NCBI RefSeq assembly: GCF_009789195.1
Contig: NZ_WSTC01000015.1
Span: 62,001-126,000, forward strand
Source of the DNA: Paenibacillus sp. MMS18-CY102
Lineage (GTDB): Bacteria > Bacillota > Bacilli > Paenibacillales > Paenibacillaceae
Direction of reading: 5' to 3'
Length of the DNA stretch: 64,000 nt
Positions 1-7,954 of the stretch are shown piece by piece (position 1 is the stretch's first letter; every line of letters begins with the position of its first letter). A program made the translations under genes and the position numbers. The notes beneath the pieces are model-generated. The model saw nothing but the letters and a program-made list of their open reading frames with translations. It had not been told where the DNA came from and made no database searches.

Positions 1-492
1 TTCCGGTACTTGGTCCAGGTCCGGCAAGAAGCCATTGTCCGCCCGTAGCGGCAACAGCTCCGTACGAATGCCCGCCAGCTCTAATGCCGCGGAATAAATC
101 GGGTAACCTGGATTCGGCACAACCGCTACATCTCCAGCGTTGCAAACGGCGAGTGCAAGATGAGCAAGCCCATCCTGCGAACCCATTAACGTAACGAGCT
201 CTCGGTCCGGGTCGACATTTACGCCGAAGCGATGCGCAAGCCAAGCCGCCGCTTGTTCCCGGAATGCGATGCTGCCCTGCGAAGATGGATAAGCATACCG
301 GTCCGGCTGCAGCACAGCTTCCGATAATGCTTTGCGAACGCCTATCGTTGGCGGTGAATCCGGGCTCCCGATGCCCAGATCGATGACTTGGATGCCAGCA
401 GCCGATGCTTCTGCTTTCCAGCCTGCCACCTCTGCAAATATGGAGGAGCCGAGGCGCCCCAGCTTATCTGAACGCCAGCTTTTTGCCGCCAT
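1..492 (-). CDS. Class I/II aminotransferase, C-terminal part outside window
   Basis: This is the N-terminal part (164 codons) of a fold-type I PLP aminotransferase; the rest lies beyond the left edge. The start MAAKSWRSDKLGRLGSSIF, then VIDLGIGSPDSPP and the RYAYPSSQGSIAFREQ segment, are typical of the LL-diaminopimelate/alanine/aspartate aminotransferase group. The PLP lysine is not in the window, so substrate cannot be judged. The ATG at 492 lies five bases after the stop of the upstream ArsC-like gene, and the likely ribosome site (GGGGAG) is inside that gene's end, so translation is probably coupled. It is the last visible gene of the operon that begins near 2946. Confidence 0.8.
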   Translation of the reverse strand, partial: MAAKSWRSDKLGRLGSSIFAEVAGWKAEASAAGIQVIDLGIGSPDSPPTIGVRKALSEAVLQPDRYAYPSSQGSIAFREQAAAWLAHRFGVNVDPDRELVTLMGSQDGLAHLALAVCNAGDVAVVPNPGYPIYSAALELAGIRTELLPLRADNGFLPDLDQVPE

Positions 493-497
493 CTGCC

Positions 498-869
498 CTA
501 CGCTCCCCATTCTTGCTCAAACGTCTCTTCATTGAAACCAACGGTTACGCGTTCACCATCCGTAACGATGGGTCGCTTCACCAAACGCCCGTTCGAAGCG
601 AGCAGGGCGAGACGCTCCTCATCGGACATGCCAGGCAGCTTATCCTTCAAGCCAAGCTCCTTGTATACCTCGCCAGATGTGTTGAAAAACTTTTTCAGTT
701 CAAGGCCGCTGCGCTCTACAATCGGCCGCAATTCCTCAATCGTTGGTGCCTGATCAAACAGGTCATGTTGGTCCAGCTCCCATCCTTTCGCCTGCAACCA
801 TTTGACCGCCGAACGGCAAGTGCCGCATTTGGCATATCCATATAATTTTAACGTTCCTCTATTCCCCAT
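498..869 (-). CDS. ArsC/Spx-family thioredoxin-fold protein
   Basis: The 123-residue protein has the ArsC/Spx layout: a short beta strand, then a CGTC (CxxC) motif at residues 15-18, a helix, and a late VKRPIV segment like the RPI region of the family. Members include arsenate reductases, the regulators Spx and MgsR, and uncharacterised proteins such as B. subtilis YusI. The CxxC pair favours a redox-active or redox-sensing protein. No ars genes lie nearby, so arsenate reduction is not supported by context. It starts nine bases after the pseudouridine synthase gene and is followed after five bases by an aminotransferase gene, so it is cotranscribed with both. Confidence 0.8.
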   Translation of the reverse strand: MGNRGTLKLYGYAKCGTCRSAVKWLQAKGWELDQHDLFDQAPTIEELRPIVERSGLELKKFFNTSGEVYKELGLKDKLPGMSDEERLALLASNGRLVKRPIVTDGERVTVGFNEETFEQEWGA

Positions 870-878
870 CGCATATCC

Positions 879-1814
879 CTATCCTTCCAAAAAATTAGCC
901 AGCCTCTGCAAATCCTCCGGCAGGGCAGCCTTCCATGCCATCCATTCCCCTGTCATCGGATGCGTGAACGCAATCGATTCGGCATGCAGCGCTTGCCGGC
1001 CAGCCACTTCATCAGCGGGTCCATGCCCACCTTCCCTGCCATACATCTCATCACCGATGAGTGGACAGCCCAAAAACTTCATATGTACCCGAATTTGGTG
1101 CGTTCTGCCTGTTTCCAACTTTAATCGTACGCAAGAAGCGTTTCCTTCATTATAACTCGCAGCCGTTTCATAATGTGTAATGGACGAGTAGCCTTCCGGC
1201 GTAACGATCCGAATATGCGGCCGCTCCGGATCACGGTCAATCGGCTCATTGACCGTTCCTTCGCTTGGCTCCGGATTGCCATAGACGAATGCAAGGTAAC
1301 GTTTCTCAATCGTCCCCGCTTGCAGCTGTTCCGATAGCTGCTGGTGCACATAAGGCGTTTTGGCAATGACAACAAGCCCGGATGTATGCTCATCTAGCCG
1401 ATGAATCGGGCGAAACCGAACCATCTCCCCACGTTCCTGCCAGTAATGGACGACGCCATTGGCCAACGTACCCGTATAGTGCCCATGCGTAGGATGAACG
1501 ATAATGCCAGCGGGCTTGTTTACGATTAGCAGGTCATCGTCCTCGAATACAACCTCAATTGGAATTGGCTCCGGCAAAATATCGTCGGACCGCTCCTTCT
1601 CCATCCTCACCTGTACAAGATCCCCCGTACTCACGCGATCGGAGGTATATACACGCTCACCATTAACGGTCAACCCCAGCTCGGTCAGCTTTACGCGCGA
1701 CAGCAGCTTACGGGATACGCCTAATCTGCGTTCGAGCACGGTCCGAACTTGCTGACCATGATCCCGTTCTTCAACCGTCACCGATAGCGGCTTGTAATAA
1801 TCCGATTCGCTCAT
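879..1814 (-). CDS. RluA-family pseudouridine synthase
   Basis: The 311-residue protein isomerises specific uridines of rRNA or tRNA to pseudouridine. An S4-like RNA-binding region lies at about residues 20-75. The catalytic motif HRLDEHTSG is at residues 138-146, with D141 the expected nucleophile, and a later LKLETGRTHQIRVH motif is also characteristic of RluA/RluD enzymes. Length is normal for the family. The target site cannot be told from sequence because several paralogues coexist in Firmicutes. The ATG overlaps the stop of the adenosyltransferase gene by four bases (ATGA), which indicates translational coupling in the operon. Confidence 0.9.
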   Translation of the reverse strand: MSESDYYKPLSVTVEERDHGQQVRTVLERRLGVSRKLLSRVKLTELGLTVNGERVYTSDRVSTGDLVQVRMEKERSDDILPEPIPIEVVFEDDDLLIVNKPAGIIVHPTHGHYTGTLANGVVHYWQERGEMVRFRPIHRLDEHTSGLVVIAKTPYVHQQLSEQLQAGTIEKRYLAFVYGNPEPSEGTVNEPIDRDPERPHIRIVTPEGYSSITHYETAASYNEGNASCVRLKLETGRTHQIRVHMKFLGCPLIGDEMYGREGGHGPADEVAGRQALHAESIAFTHPMTGEWMAWKAALPEDLQRLANFLEG

Positions 1815-2395
1815 TGTTCCTTGCGCGGTGCCAAGCGAAATACTTCCGCAGAGCGTACATATTCGGTATCCGCTTCACCGAGTGCCGCATTCGCCGAACG
1901 GGCGGCCGCAAAGAAGTAATCCGACAAGCGGTTCACATACTTGAGCACTTCCTCCGACATTTGGTGGGCTTCCGCTGCCGTCACGATTTGGCGTTCTGCC
2001 CGCCTGCACACGGTTCGGCATACATGAAGCGAAGCCGATAATGGGCTGCCTCCTGGCAAAATAAACCGGCGGATCTCCGGCGCAGCCTCCGTATGCGCAT
2101 CTATCCAGCCCTCCAGCCTTGCCGTCATATCTGCCGTCACTTTATAATGATCCTCCGCCGGCGAGGCGAAGGCCAGATCGGACCCGCAGTCGAACAGCTC
2201 CTGCTGAATTTCCACAAGCTCAGCAGCCAATGCTTGCACCGGCTCCAATGCCGCAGCCTGCGCTGCTGCAACGCCTACGAAGCTGTTCAGCTCGTCCAGC
2301 GTACCATAAGCTTCGACACGCGGATCATTCTTCATGACTCGGCCGCCCTTCACTGACGTTTGGCCGCGATCTCCTGTTTTCGTATATAACTTCAT
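1811..2395 (-). CDS. PduO-type cob(I)yrinic acid a,c-diamide adenosyltransferase
   Basis: The 194-residue protein is predicted to transfer the adenosyl group of ATP to cob(I)alamin, giving adenosylcobalamin. The N-terminal YTKTGDRGQTSV motif binds ATP. The LPGGSP segment, the RTVCRRAERQIV helix (about residues 130-142) and the YVNRLSDYFF segment form the usual PduO/MMAB signature. Length matches the family. The start overlaps the stop of the upstream lipoprotein gene (ATGA), and its own stop overlaps the RluA-like gene. No other cobalamin biosynthesis genes are in the window, so it probably serves corrinoid salvage. Confidence 0.93.
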   Translation of the reverse strand: MKLYTKTGDRGQTSVKGGRVMKNDPRVEAYGTLDELNSFVGVAAAQAAALEPVQALAAELVEIQQELFDCGSDLAFASPAEDHYKVTADMTARLEGWIDAHTEAAPEIRRFILPGGSPLSASLHVCRTVCRRAERQIVTAAEAHQMSEEVLKYVNRLSDYFFAAARSANAALGEADTEYVRSAEVFRLAPRKEQ

Positions 2396-2946
2396 GAATT
2401 GACCAGCTCCTTAATGACCTGTTTGGACAACGCTACATCCGGCGCATTAGCTGGAATGATCAGGAACATATCTTCCGCCGGGAAGCCTGCTTCCTTAAAC
2501 ATGCCCGCTTGTTTCAAAGGGATTCCGAACAAATGCTTCTCTTTCACTTCTTCATTCTTTTCCTTCAATATCACGCCATCCACAACGCCATCCGGATAAG
2601 CCTTCTCATCAAAAATGCCTTCTAACGGAACGCCGCCGCCTTGTCCAATCATGGCTTCAAAATCAGGCTTCGGAAGCGCGATAACGCCATGCTCTCCAGC
2701 AATATACTCAACAAGCAGCTTCTGCGCATTATAGATTGGGCTGCCGACCACCTTGATTGTTTTATCTCCAAGCTTCGGTTGAAGCTCCTCTTGCAGCTTC
2801 GTTGCCAGATTTTCCGGCATGCCTTTCGGCGGAATGACGAATACCGAAATATCCGCTTCATCTCCACAACCTGTTAACAGCACAGCCGTTAATAAAACCG
2901 ACATTAACGCCGCGATCCATTTCACTTTTTTCATGCGTTTGAACAA
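2392..2946 (-). CDS. Predicted lipoprotein of unknown function
   Basis: A signal peptide (MKKVKWIAALMSVLLTAVLL) ends in an LTGC lipobox, so the mature protein should be lipid-anchored outside the membrane. The remaining ~160 residues (starting GDEADISVFVIPPKG) resemble nothing I recognise. Start choice: GGAGGG at 2953-2958 is six bases from a TTG at 2946, whereas the ATG at 2934 is 18 bases away, so the TTG start is preferred and adds four residues before the charged signal start. It is the first gene of an operon with the adenosyltransferase, pseudouridine synthase, ArsC-like and aminotransferase genes. Confidence 0.75.
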   Translation of the reverse strand: MFKRMKKVKWIAALMSVLLTAVLLTGCGDEADISVFVIPPKGMPENLATKLQEELQPKLGDKTIKVVGSPIYNAQKLLVEYIAGEHGVIALPKPDFEAMIGQGGGVPLEGIFDEKAYPDGVVDGVILKEKNEEVKEKHLFGIPLKQAGMFKEAGFPAEDMFLIIPANAPDVALSKQVIKELVNS

Positions 2947-3023
2947 CAAAATCCCTCCACTAATAGATGTCAATCTAGCGTATAACAGACTGTCTCTACT
3001 ATATCACAAACCTCCCTTCACCC

Positions 3024-3052
3024 AAAAAAAGAAAAAGCCCCTTTCGGGGCTT
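3024..3052 (-). terminator. Rho-independent terminator after the Spo0E-like gene
   Basis: AAGCCCC (3035-3041) pairs with GGGGCTT (3046-3052) around a four-base loop. On the minus strand a T-rich run follows. It separates the Spo0E-like gene from the lipoprotein operon. Confidence 0.88.
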
Positions 3053-3060
3053 GCATCACT

Positions 3061-3306
3061 TTATTTAAGTGAATTCCATTTAAAACGATAATAATTCATA
3101 TATTCGTTTATTTTGATATCTAGCTTTTTGCTCATCTCGATTACAATTTCGGATTGGAACGTGTCTTCTTCACCATAAGTACGCTCCATCGCTTCCCGCA
3201 ACTTGAAGATTTCTTCCTCCAACAGTTGAACGGATGGGGGCAGTTTTCGCGTACGATATGTGCTTGGTTGCTCTTGCAACGTCAAACCTGATTCCGCAAT
3301 CGTCAA
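3061..3306 (-). CDS. Spo0E-like aspartyl-phosphate phosphatase
   Basis: This 81-residue protein carries the Spo0E signature: SKKLDIKINEYM, matching S-x-x-L-D-x-x-I-x-x-Y, near the C-terminal end. A preceding helix (LLEEEIFKLREAMERTY) forms the first arm of the expected helical hairpin. Family members dephosphorylate Spo0A~P (Spo0E, YisI, YnzD) and so delay sporulation; others in the family have lost or changed targets. The N-terminal 25 residues look disordered. The gene has its own terminator downstream and appears monocistronic. The start is the first possible start codon after the preceding stop; a slightly shorter form cannot be excluded. Confidence 0.82.
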   Translation of the reverse strand: MTIAESGLTLQEQPSTYRTRKLPPSVQLLEEEIFKLREAMERTYGEEDTFQSEIVIEMSKKLDIKINEYMNYYRFKWNSLK

Positions 3307-3450
3307 TGCCTTCCCTCCCCTGCTACTGGTAAGTTGCTTTCAATGTAATCGAATTCCACAATTAGAATTGTAAATCCTATGTTAAATTATATCAAAAGTG
3401 CATCAAATTGAATATACACTTTTTTGAGATCTTATAGGAAATTTTGTCAG

Positions 3451-4668
3451 TCAACTGCCTGCAACCTTGATTCCATGAACAAATTTGCCAATACGCTCAA
3501 TTGCTTCAGTCAATTGCGCTACGCTTGTTGCATAGGAGCAACGCAAATGGCCTTCTCCGCCAAGGCCGAATACATTGCCGGGAACCGCTGCAACATTCGC
3601 TTCATTCAATAGCCGCTCAGCGAATTCCTCTGACGATAACCCTGTTGATTTGATCGAAGGGAATGCATAGAACGCACCTTGTGGCTCATGGCATTCTAAT
3701 CCGATCTCCCGGAAGCCTTTCACCACTAAACGCCGGCGCTGATTGTACGATTCGATCATGCGTTCCATCTCTTCGATCCCGTTGGTCAACGCTTCAAGCG
3801 CCGCCACTTGGCCCATAATCGGCGCGCACATGACCGTGTATTGATGAATGCGCAGCATGGCCGAGATCAAGTCAGGATGGCCGCAAGCATAGCCCATCCG
3901 CCAGCCTGTCATCGCGAACGCTTTGGAGAAGCCGCTAACTAGAATCGTGCGGTCTTTCATCCCTGGCATTGCAGCAAAGCTGACGTGTTTCTGGCCATAT
4001 GAAAGCTCCGCATAGATTTCATCGGAAATGACGATCAAGTCATTGTCTTCCACAACCTTCGCGATTGGAAGCCAATCTTCGTAAGTCATGACGCCGCCCG
4101 TCGGATTGCTCGGATAACATAAAATGAGCACCTTGGAGCGAGGGGTAATCGCGGCTTGCAACGATTGTGCACGAAGCTTAAACGCATCTTCGGCGAACGT
4201 CTCAACGCCAACGGCTATGCCGCCTGTTAATGAGGTGATCGGGGAATACGAAATATAGCATGGTTCCGGAATGAGAATTTCATCGCCCGGAGCGATCAAT
4301 GCGCGAAGCGCTAAGTCGATCGCTTCGCTGCCCCCAATCGTTACGAGGATCTCATCAGAAGCGTTATAGTTCACTTGGAAACGTCCGCTAAGATACGAAG
4401 CAATTGCATCCCGCAACTCCGGCATGCCGGCATTTGACGTATATTGCGTCTTGCCCATCTCAAGCGATGCTACGCATGCGTCTCGCACATGCCAAGGCGT
4501 TACAAAGTCAGGCTCACCCACGCCAAGTGTAATAATGTCCTTGCGCCCGCTCACCAAATCGAAAAAGCGCCGAATCCCCGAGGGCTTCAAAGCTCTCGCT
4601 TGTGGCGCCAAATAATCGCTTACCGATGCGCGCCGTGCAACCGGCGCCTGTTGTTCGTCCTTAATCAT
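3451..4668 (-). CDS. alaT: PLP aminotransferase, AlaT-like
   Basis: The ~405-residue enzyme is a fold-type I aminotransferase with the expected landmarks in order: LGVGEPDF, QYTSNAGMPELRDAI, LCYPSNPTGG, VISDEIYAEL and the PLP-lysine segment SGFSKAFAMTGWRMG. It lies directly downstream of an Lrp/AsnC-type regulator gene, the same pairing as B. subtilis alaR-alaT (alanine aminotransferase), which is why that name is preferred; a PatA-like role cannot be excluded from sequence. The ATG at 4668 follows an AGGGTGA ribosome site. An upstream in-frame TTG at 4674 is less well placed. Confidence 0.85.
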   Translation of the reverse strand: MIKDEQQAPVARRASVSDYLAPQARALKPSGIRRFFDLVSGRKDIITLGVGEPDFVTPWHVRDACVASLEMGKTQYTSNAGMPELRDAIASYLSGRFQVNYNASDEILVTIGGSEAIDLALRALIAPGDEILIPEPCYISYSPITSLTGGIAVGVETFAEDAFKLRAQSLQAAITPRSKVLILCYPSNPTGGVMTYEDWLPIAKVVEDNDLIVISDEIYAELSYGQKHVSFAAMPGMKDRTILVSGFSKAFAMTGWRMGYACGHPDLISAMLRIHQYTVMCAPIMGQVAALEALTNGIEEMERMIESYNQRRRLVVKGFREIGLECHEPQGAFYAFPSIKSTGLSSEEFAERLLNEANVAAVPGNVFGLGGEGHLRCSYATSVAQLTEAIERIGKFVHGIKVAGS

Positions 4669-4681
4669 TTGCAATCACCCT

Positions 4682-5173
4682 TTACGGCGAAATCATCAAG
4701 CGCTGGTCACCAACGGTTTCGTCGAAGATGATGCCGTCTTGTTTATATTTTTTAAGTATGAAAAATGTTTTGGTCGATAGCACCGAATCAATCGGGGACA
4801 ACTTATTGGAGACGAACGACGCGACTTCCTTCAACGTCTTTCCTTCCACTTCAACAAGCAGGTCATAGGCGCCGGACATCAGATAGACCGATTTCACCTC
4901 TGGATACAAATAAATGCGCTCAGCAATGCCTTCGAAACCGCGACCGCGTTCTGGCGTAATTTGGACTTCAATAAGCGCCGTTACCGTTTCATCATGCACC
5001 TTGCTCCAATTGACAACGGCAGCATATTTTACGATAAGATGGTCGTCTTCCATCTCCTTGATTTCCTGTTTGACAACGTCGACCTGGACATCGAGCATTG
5101 TGGCTAACAATTCGGCATCACGCCGAGCGTCTTCCTTTAACAATTCCAAAATTTTCATCTTCAAATCGCTCAT
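4682..5173 (-). CDS. alaR: Lrp/AsnC-family regulator, AlaR-like
   Basis: The protein has an N-terminal winged helix (LKMKILELLKEDARRDAELLATML is the expected helix pair) and a C-terminal RAM domain that senses amino acids (residues ~65-145, with the VYLMSGAYDLLVEVEG core). In B. subtilis the equivalent AlaR activates alaT, and the neighbouring aminotransferase gene fits that. Two ATGs are possible, 5179 and 5173. GGAGG lies only two bases from the first and eight from the second, so 5173 is chosen. The stop is 13 bases before the aminotransferase start, so the pair is an operon. Confidence 0.85.
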   Translation of the reverse strand: MSDLKMKILELLKEDARRDAELLATMLDVQVDVVKQEIKEMEDDHLIVKYAAVVNWSKVHDETVTALIEVQITPERGRGFEGIAERIYLYPEVKSVYLMSGAYDLLVEVEGKTLKEVASFVSNKLSPIDSVLSTKTFFILKKYKQDGIIFDETVGDQRLMISP

Positions 5174-5292
5174 CGTCATAGCCTCCTTCTAGCCTGCCTT
5201 CCAACCATTAAAATGCTTTACTGTTGCATAGGTTACACCTGGATCAATTTACGTATGCTTTAATTTTACAATGAATCCGTCACGACTGCAAA

Positions 5293-5341
5293 ACAAAAAA
5301 CAGCAGCTCCCACTCCGGATTTCCGGCATATGGAAGCTGCT
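5293..5341 (-). terminator. Terminator after the CotF-like gene
   Basis: AGCAGCT arms at 5302-5308 and 5335-5341 pair on the minus strand and are followed by a T-rich run (5293-5300). It sits just after the CotF-like stop codon. Confidence 0.75.
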
Positions 5342-5349
5342 AATTGGCG

Positions 5350-5763
5350 CTAACTGTAATGGACAGGCGTTGGATGGATCGGAACAGGCTGCTGTTGGAA
5401 AGGCAGCTGGCCAGCCGGCGGCTGCCCGGTATAATAAACAGGCTGCTGCTGCGGAAGGCTAAGGCGCTGCTGTACGAATTGGTACGTTTTTTGCAGCGTC
5501 TGGTCATATTGCCTGCCTTGCTTGTCAATTTCTTGGCGAAGCGCAGGCGATGACGTGTTATACATCTGGTTTTGCTGCATGACCGTGAACATTTGGCCTT
5601 GCAGTTGCAAAGTGCTGTCTAGCAGCGTGGTGAACAGCTTACGGATCTCCGGACAAGTTGACTCGGTAGCAGCTGTCGCATACTCCCTAACAACCCGCTT
5701 CAAATCTGATAAAATCGTACTGGCCAAATCCTCGTCCGGCAATAGCGATTGATGATGGTTCAT
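5350..5763 (-). CDS. Spore coat protein, CotF-like
   Basis: The 137-residue protein shows the coat-F family pattern: an initial DEDLASTILSDLKR helix, then EYATAATESTCPEIRKLF, then a second helix with Gln/Met-rich LQLQGQMFTVMQQNQMY. These proteins form a ferritin-like helical bundle and are packed into the spore coat. The last ~35 residues are Gln/Pro/Tyr-rich low complexity, common in coat proteins. The ATG at 5763 follows a double GGAGG/GGAG site. A shorter companion protein with a related helical pattern is encoded just upstream, so both are probably expressed in the mother cell late in sporulation; no sigma-K promoter could be fixed by eye. Confidence 0.8.
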   Translation of the reverse strand: MNHHQSLLPDEDLASTILSDLKRVVREYATAATESTCPEIRKLFTTLLDSTLQLQGQMFTVMQQNQMYNTSSPALRQEIDKQGRQYDQTLQKTYQFVQQRLSLPQQQPVYYTGQPPAGQLPFQQQPVPIHPTPVHYS

Positions 5764-5785
5764 TTTCTCCTATACCTCCTGCCTG

Positions 5786-6010
5786 TTAGTTTTGGGGCTG
5801 TGTTGGCGCAATGCTAGCATGCTGATGCAGGGCCTGAAGCAGCGTTTGATAATGCTGCTGGTGAACGGATATGAAGTGTTGCGCCGTTTGGCGAAGCCCT
5901 GGATTGGTGCTGGCAGAAGCCAATACCGCATTTTGCTTCAATAACAAATCCTCATTGGACATGGAATCTGCGATATATTCCAATTCTTTGGCTGTCAATG
6001 GTTGCAGCAC
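5786..6010 (-). CDS. Small CotF-like coat-associated protein
   Basis: A 74-residue helical protein starting MLQPLTAKELEYIADSMSNEDLLLKQ, followed by a His/Gln-rich helix (FISVHQQHYQTLLQALHQH). The pattern of two helices with a short linker resembles one half of a coat-F type bundle, and the gene lies 22 bases upstream of the CotF-like gene, so the two probably form an operon. The start is a GTG at 6010, ten bases after GGAG. Function is inferred from position and composition only. Confidence 0.68.
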   Translation of the reverse strand: MLQPLTAKELEYIADSMSNEDLLLKQNAVLASASTNPGLRQTAQHFISVHQQHYQTLLQALHQHASIAPTQPQN

Positions 6011-6096
6011 GTATCACTCACTCCTCTTATTTGGCATGTTCATATGGATCGGAACACCTCTCGTAGGATGTCCAAGGGCTGGTGCATTATGTATGG

Positions 6097-6136
6097 CAAA
6101 AAGCCAATGAAAGGCATGACCTTCACTGGCTTTTTC
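6097..6136 (-). terminator. Bidirectional-looking terminator after the three-repeat coat protein
   Basis: AAAAAGCCA and TGGCTTTTT form the base of a stem running about 6098-6135, extended by an imperfect TGAAAGG/CCTTCA pairing. On the minus strand a T tract follows, so it should end the 6157-7650 transcript. Confidence 0.75.
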
Positions 6137-6156
6137 ATTTCATGAATATAGAAAGG

Positions 6157-6831
6157 TTATGGCAAATGTACCGTTTTGACATGATCCAGATGAAGAAAGA
6201 CAGGATTTCCTCCAGCAGTTGCGAGTTCTACCATGTTTTGGTCCAAGCCTTTTAACACACCGATTTTGTTCGAGTTTTCGCCAAGATCAAGTATAACAAA
6301 CTCTCCAACCAGCTTACGCAGCTGTTGGTCGAACGTGCGTGCAAGCGTGAGCGGCGATGGCTTCAGCGGAAACTGCTCCGGCGTTAAGGTGTATGGCGTT
6401 GCATTCGGATTATAAGGAATCAAGTATTTCAGATGCGTTAATGACACGATTACAGAATGGTATACTGGCGAGTAGAATACGAAGAAATCATTCATGACGC
6501 TAGTCAAATAACCGTGGATCGATTGATTGCCTGTAATATAAAGCTCGGAGAACATTCCTTTGGCGTTCATCAATATTTTCCGGTATGAGATTGGATCGTT
6601 CGGATGTTCAAATACGGTTTCTGGCGGCACAATTATATTCAAGTTTTCCTGCGTACTAACCGCCCTTAGCTGCTGCAGATGGATAATTGGCACATAAACA
6701 AACTGCTGTCCATTATGGATGACAAGAATATCCTGCCCCATATCCACGAGCTTGCCGCGCAGCGGCAGCGCTTTGCCTGACACTTCGAGATCTACATAGG
6801 TGTTCATTAGTGGATGCTGCTGTTTCGTCAC
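6157..6831 (-). CDS. Spore-coat-type protein with three CotB-like repeats
   Basis: Three similar beta-rich segments can be seen, each ending in a related strand: FVYVPIIHLQQLRAV, VIVSLTHLKYLIPY and VFLHLDHVKTVHLP. These match the end of the repeat in B. subtilis CotB (a beta strand, then H-hydrophobic-K-S-I), and the upstream neighbour has two clearer copies. A DUF2642-type assignment is likely. Start: a strong AAGGAGG lies nine bases from a GTG at 6831, giving 224 residues; the longer reading from 6939 has no good ribosome site. It is probably cotranscribed with the CotB-like gene and is a likely outer-coat component. Function beyond that is unknown. Confidence 0.72.
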   Translation of the reverse strand: MTKQQHPLMNTYVDLEVSGKALPLRGKLVDMGQDILVIHNGQQFVYVPIIHLQQLRAVSTQENLNIIVPPETVFEHPNDPISYRKILMNAKGMFSELYITGNQSIHGYLTSVMNDFFVFYSPVYHSVIVSLTHLKYLIPYNPNATPYTLTPEQFPLKPSPLTLARTFDQQLRKLVGEFVILDLGENSNKIGVLKGLDQNMVELATAGGNPVFLHLDHVKTVHLP

Positions 6832-6948
6832 AATACGGCCCCTCCTTTCACCCTGTATCGTCGTCCGCATATAGGAGGTCGTCGGATCGAATCCGGGCCG
6901 GACTTCACAATCATCCAACCCGGATTCCATTACCGACACATCGCCGAA

Positions 6949-7650
6949 TTATCGGCTAATGCGCCGTTTGAGCGTCGTCCGTTTTTTGAGTACAGGAGTT
7001 GCCGCTTTCGTTGCTGGGTTTTCTTTTTGGCCTTGAACGCCTTGTGCACCTGCAGAACCGCCGGAGCGGCCAGAACGGCTGCCACGCGAGCGCATGTTTT
7101 CAAGTTTAATCGATTGGATGTGCACGATGAAGATTTTGATGATTTTGTGATCCGAAACGACGAGGATGTGATCGCCTTTCACTTCGGACAGGAAGCCGAC
7201 TACTTTCTCAGGGCCGCCCCAGTTCACTTGTACGAAATGTTGGTTGAGCGCTTTGAGTACGCCCATGAAGTTGTCTGCATTAATATATTTCTTGCTGCCG
7301 TGTCCGCCAGAACGTCCGCCCGTACGTCCGCCCGTACGTCCACCTGTACGTCCGCTGGAGTGTCCGCTCGAATGCCCGCCCGAGCGGCTGCCGCTCGTAC
7401 CGTCAAGCTCTGTGATCGATTTGATATGGGCCGTTTTAACGTAAACGATGCCTTCCCAAGTTGCTACAACGAGGTAGTCGCTTTTTACTGCGAGCAACCG
7501 GCCAACGATCGAGTTAGGGCCGCCACGGTTGATTTTAACTTTCTTGCCGATCAATGCGTTTAAGAAGTTTTCTTGTTCCGGCGTTGGCCGGTGTCCGGAA
7601 GACCGATGCGGTTTGCGGCAATAGTTGTTATACATGTTTCCATACATCAT
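6949..7650 (-). CDS. CotB-like spore coat protein, two barrel domains with Gly/Ser/Arg linker
   Basis: The 233-residue protein has two copies of the CotB repeat: about residues 25-80 (KVKINRGGPNSIVGRLLAVK then YVKTAHIKSI) and 121-180 (VQVNWGGPEKVVGFLSEVK then IFIVHIQSIKL). The RGGPxSxxGxLxAVKSDY pattern matches what I recall of B. subtilis CotB. The domains are joined by a His/Ser/Gly/Arg linker (about residues 85-117) and followed by a basic, Ser/Arg/Lys-rich tail, like the tail of CotB that CotH phosphorylates. A CotH gene lies 600 bases away on the opposite strand. The ATG at 7650 is ten bases after GGAGG. Confidence 0.82.
   Translation of the reverse strand: MMYGNMYNNYCRKPHRSSGHRPTPEQENFLNALIGKKVKINRGGPNSIVGRLLAVKSDYLVVATWEGIVYVKTAHIKSITELDGTSGSRSGGHSSGHSSGRTGGRTGGRTGGRSGGHGSKKYINADNFMGVLKALNQHFVQVNWGGPEKVVGFLSEVKGDHILVVSDHKIIKIFIVHIQSIKLENMRSRGSRSGRSGGSAGAQGVQGQKENPATKAATPVLKKRTTLKRRISR
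7312..7359. repeat. 12-bp tandem repeats encoding the CotB-like linker
   Basis: About four tandem copies of a 12-base unit (ACGTCCGCCCGT on the plus strand, with drift in the third and fourth copies) encode Arg-Thr-Gly-Gly repeats on the minus strand. Such minisatellites can change copy number by slippage without breaking the frame. Confidence 0.85.
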
Positions 7651-7954
7651 TAGATAAGTCCCTCCAAATAATTGATAGATAGATAACCTTAGAACGAGAA
7701 CAGAGAAACCGACTAACCTTCACGCCAACCTAATGCCCGTTTAATTGTCTTTCCCCGTTAAGTGTTCTGCATCCCTCCATTACCTCGCCTTAGGTTCATC
7801 TATCCTTGGTGACGATTTATACTCTATTTATATGTATCTCGTATGCTTGCGGTACTAGATTATGATCTATTTTTGAGAGAATAGACGGAACGCCCGCGCG
7901 ATTAATAGATTCGCTTCATAGATTGAGGTATGTACAAATAAAGGAGGAATTGCA
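7651..7954. promoter_or_regulatory. Divergent intergenic region between cotB-like and Gly-rich genes
   Basis: About 300 bases without a gene must hold the promoters for the CotB-like gene (minus) and the Gly-rich gene (plus). It is AT-rich with a near-palindrome TAGATTATGATCTA at 7856-7869 and GATA repeats near 7675. I could not place a convincing sigma-K or sigma-A promoter by eye. Confidence 0.45.

Noticed and set aside
7312-7359. Short direct repeats considered as a CRISPR array
   Set aside because: Units are 12 bases, contiguous without spacers, and lie in a coding frame.
7651-7954. Sigma-K promoters for the coat genes
   Set aside because: AC and CATA-like pieces exist in this AT-rich DNA, but no pair with correct spacing was convincing.
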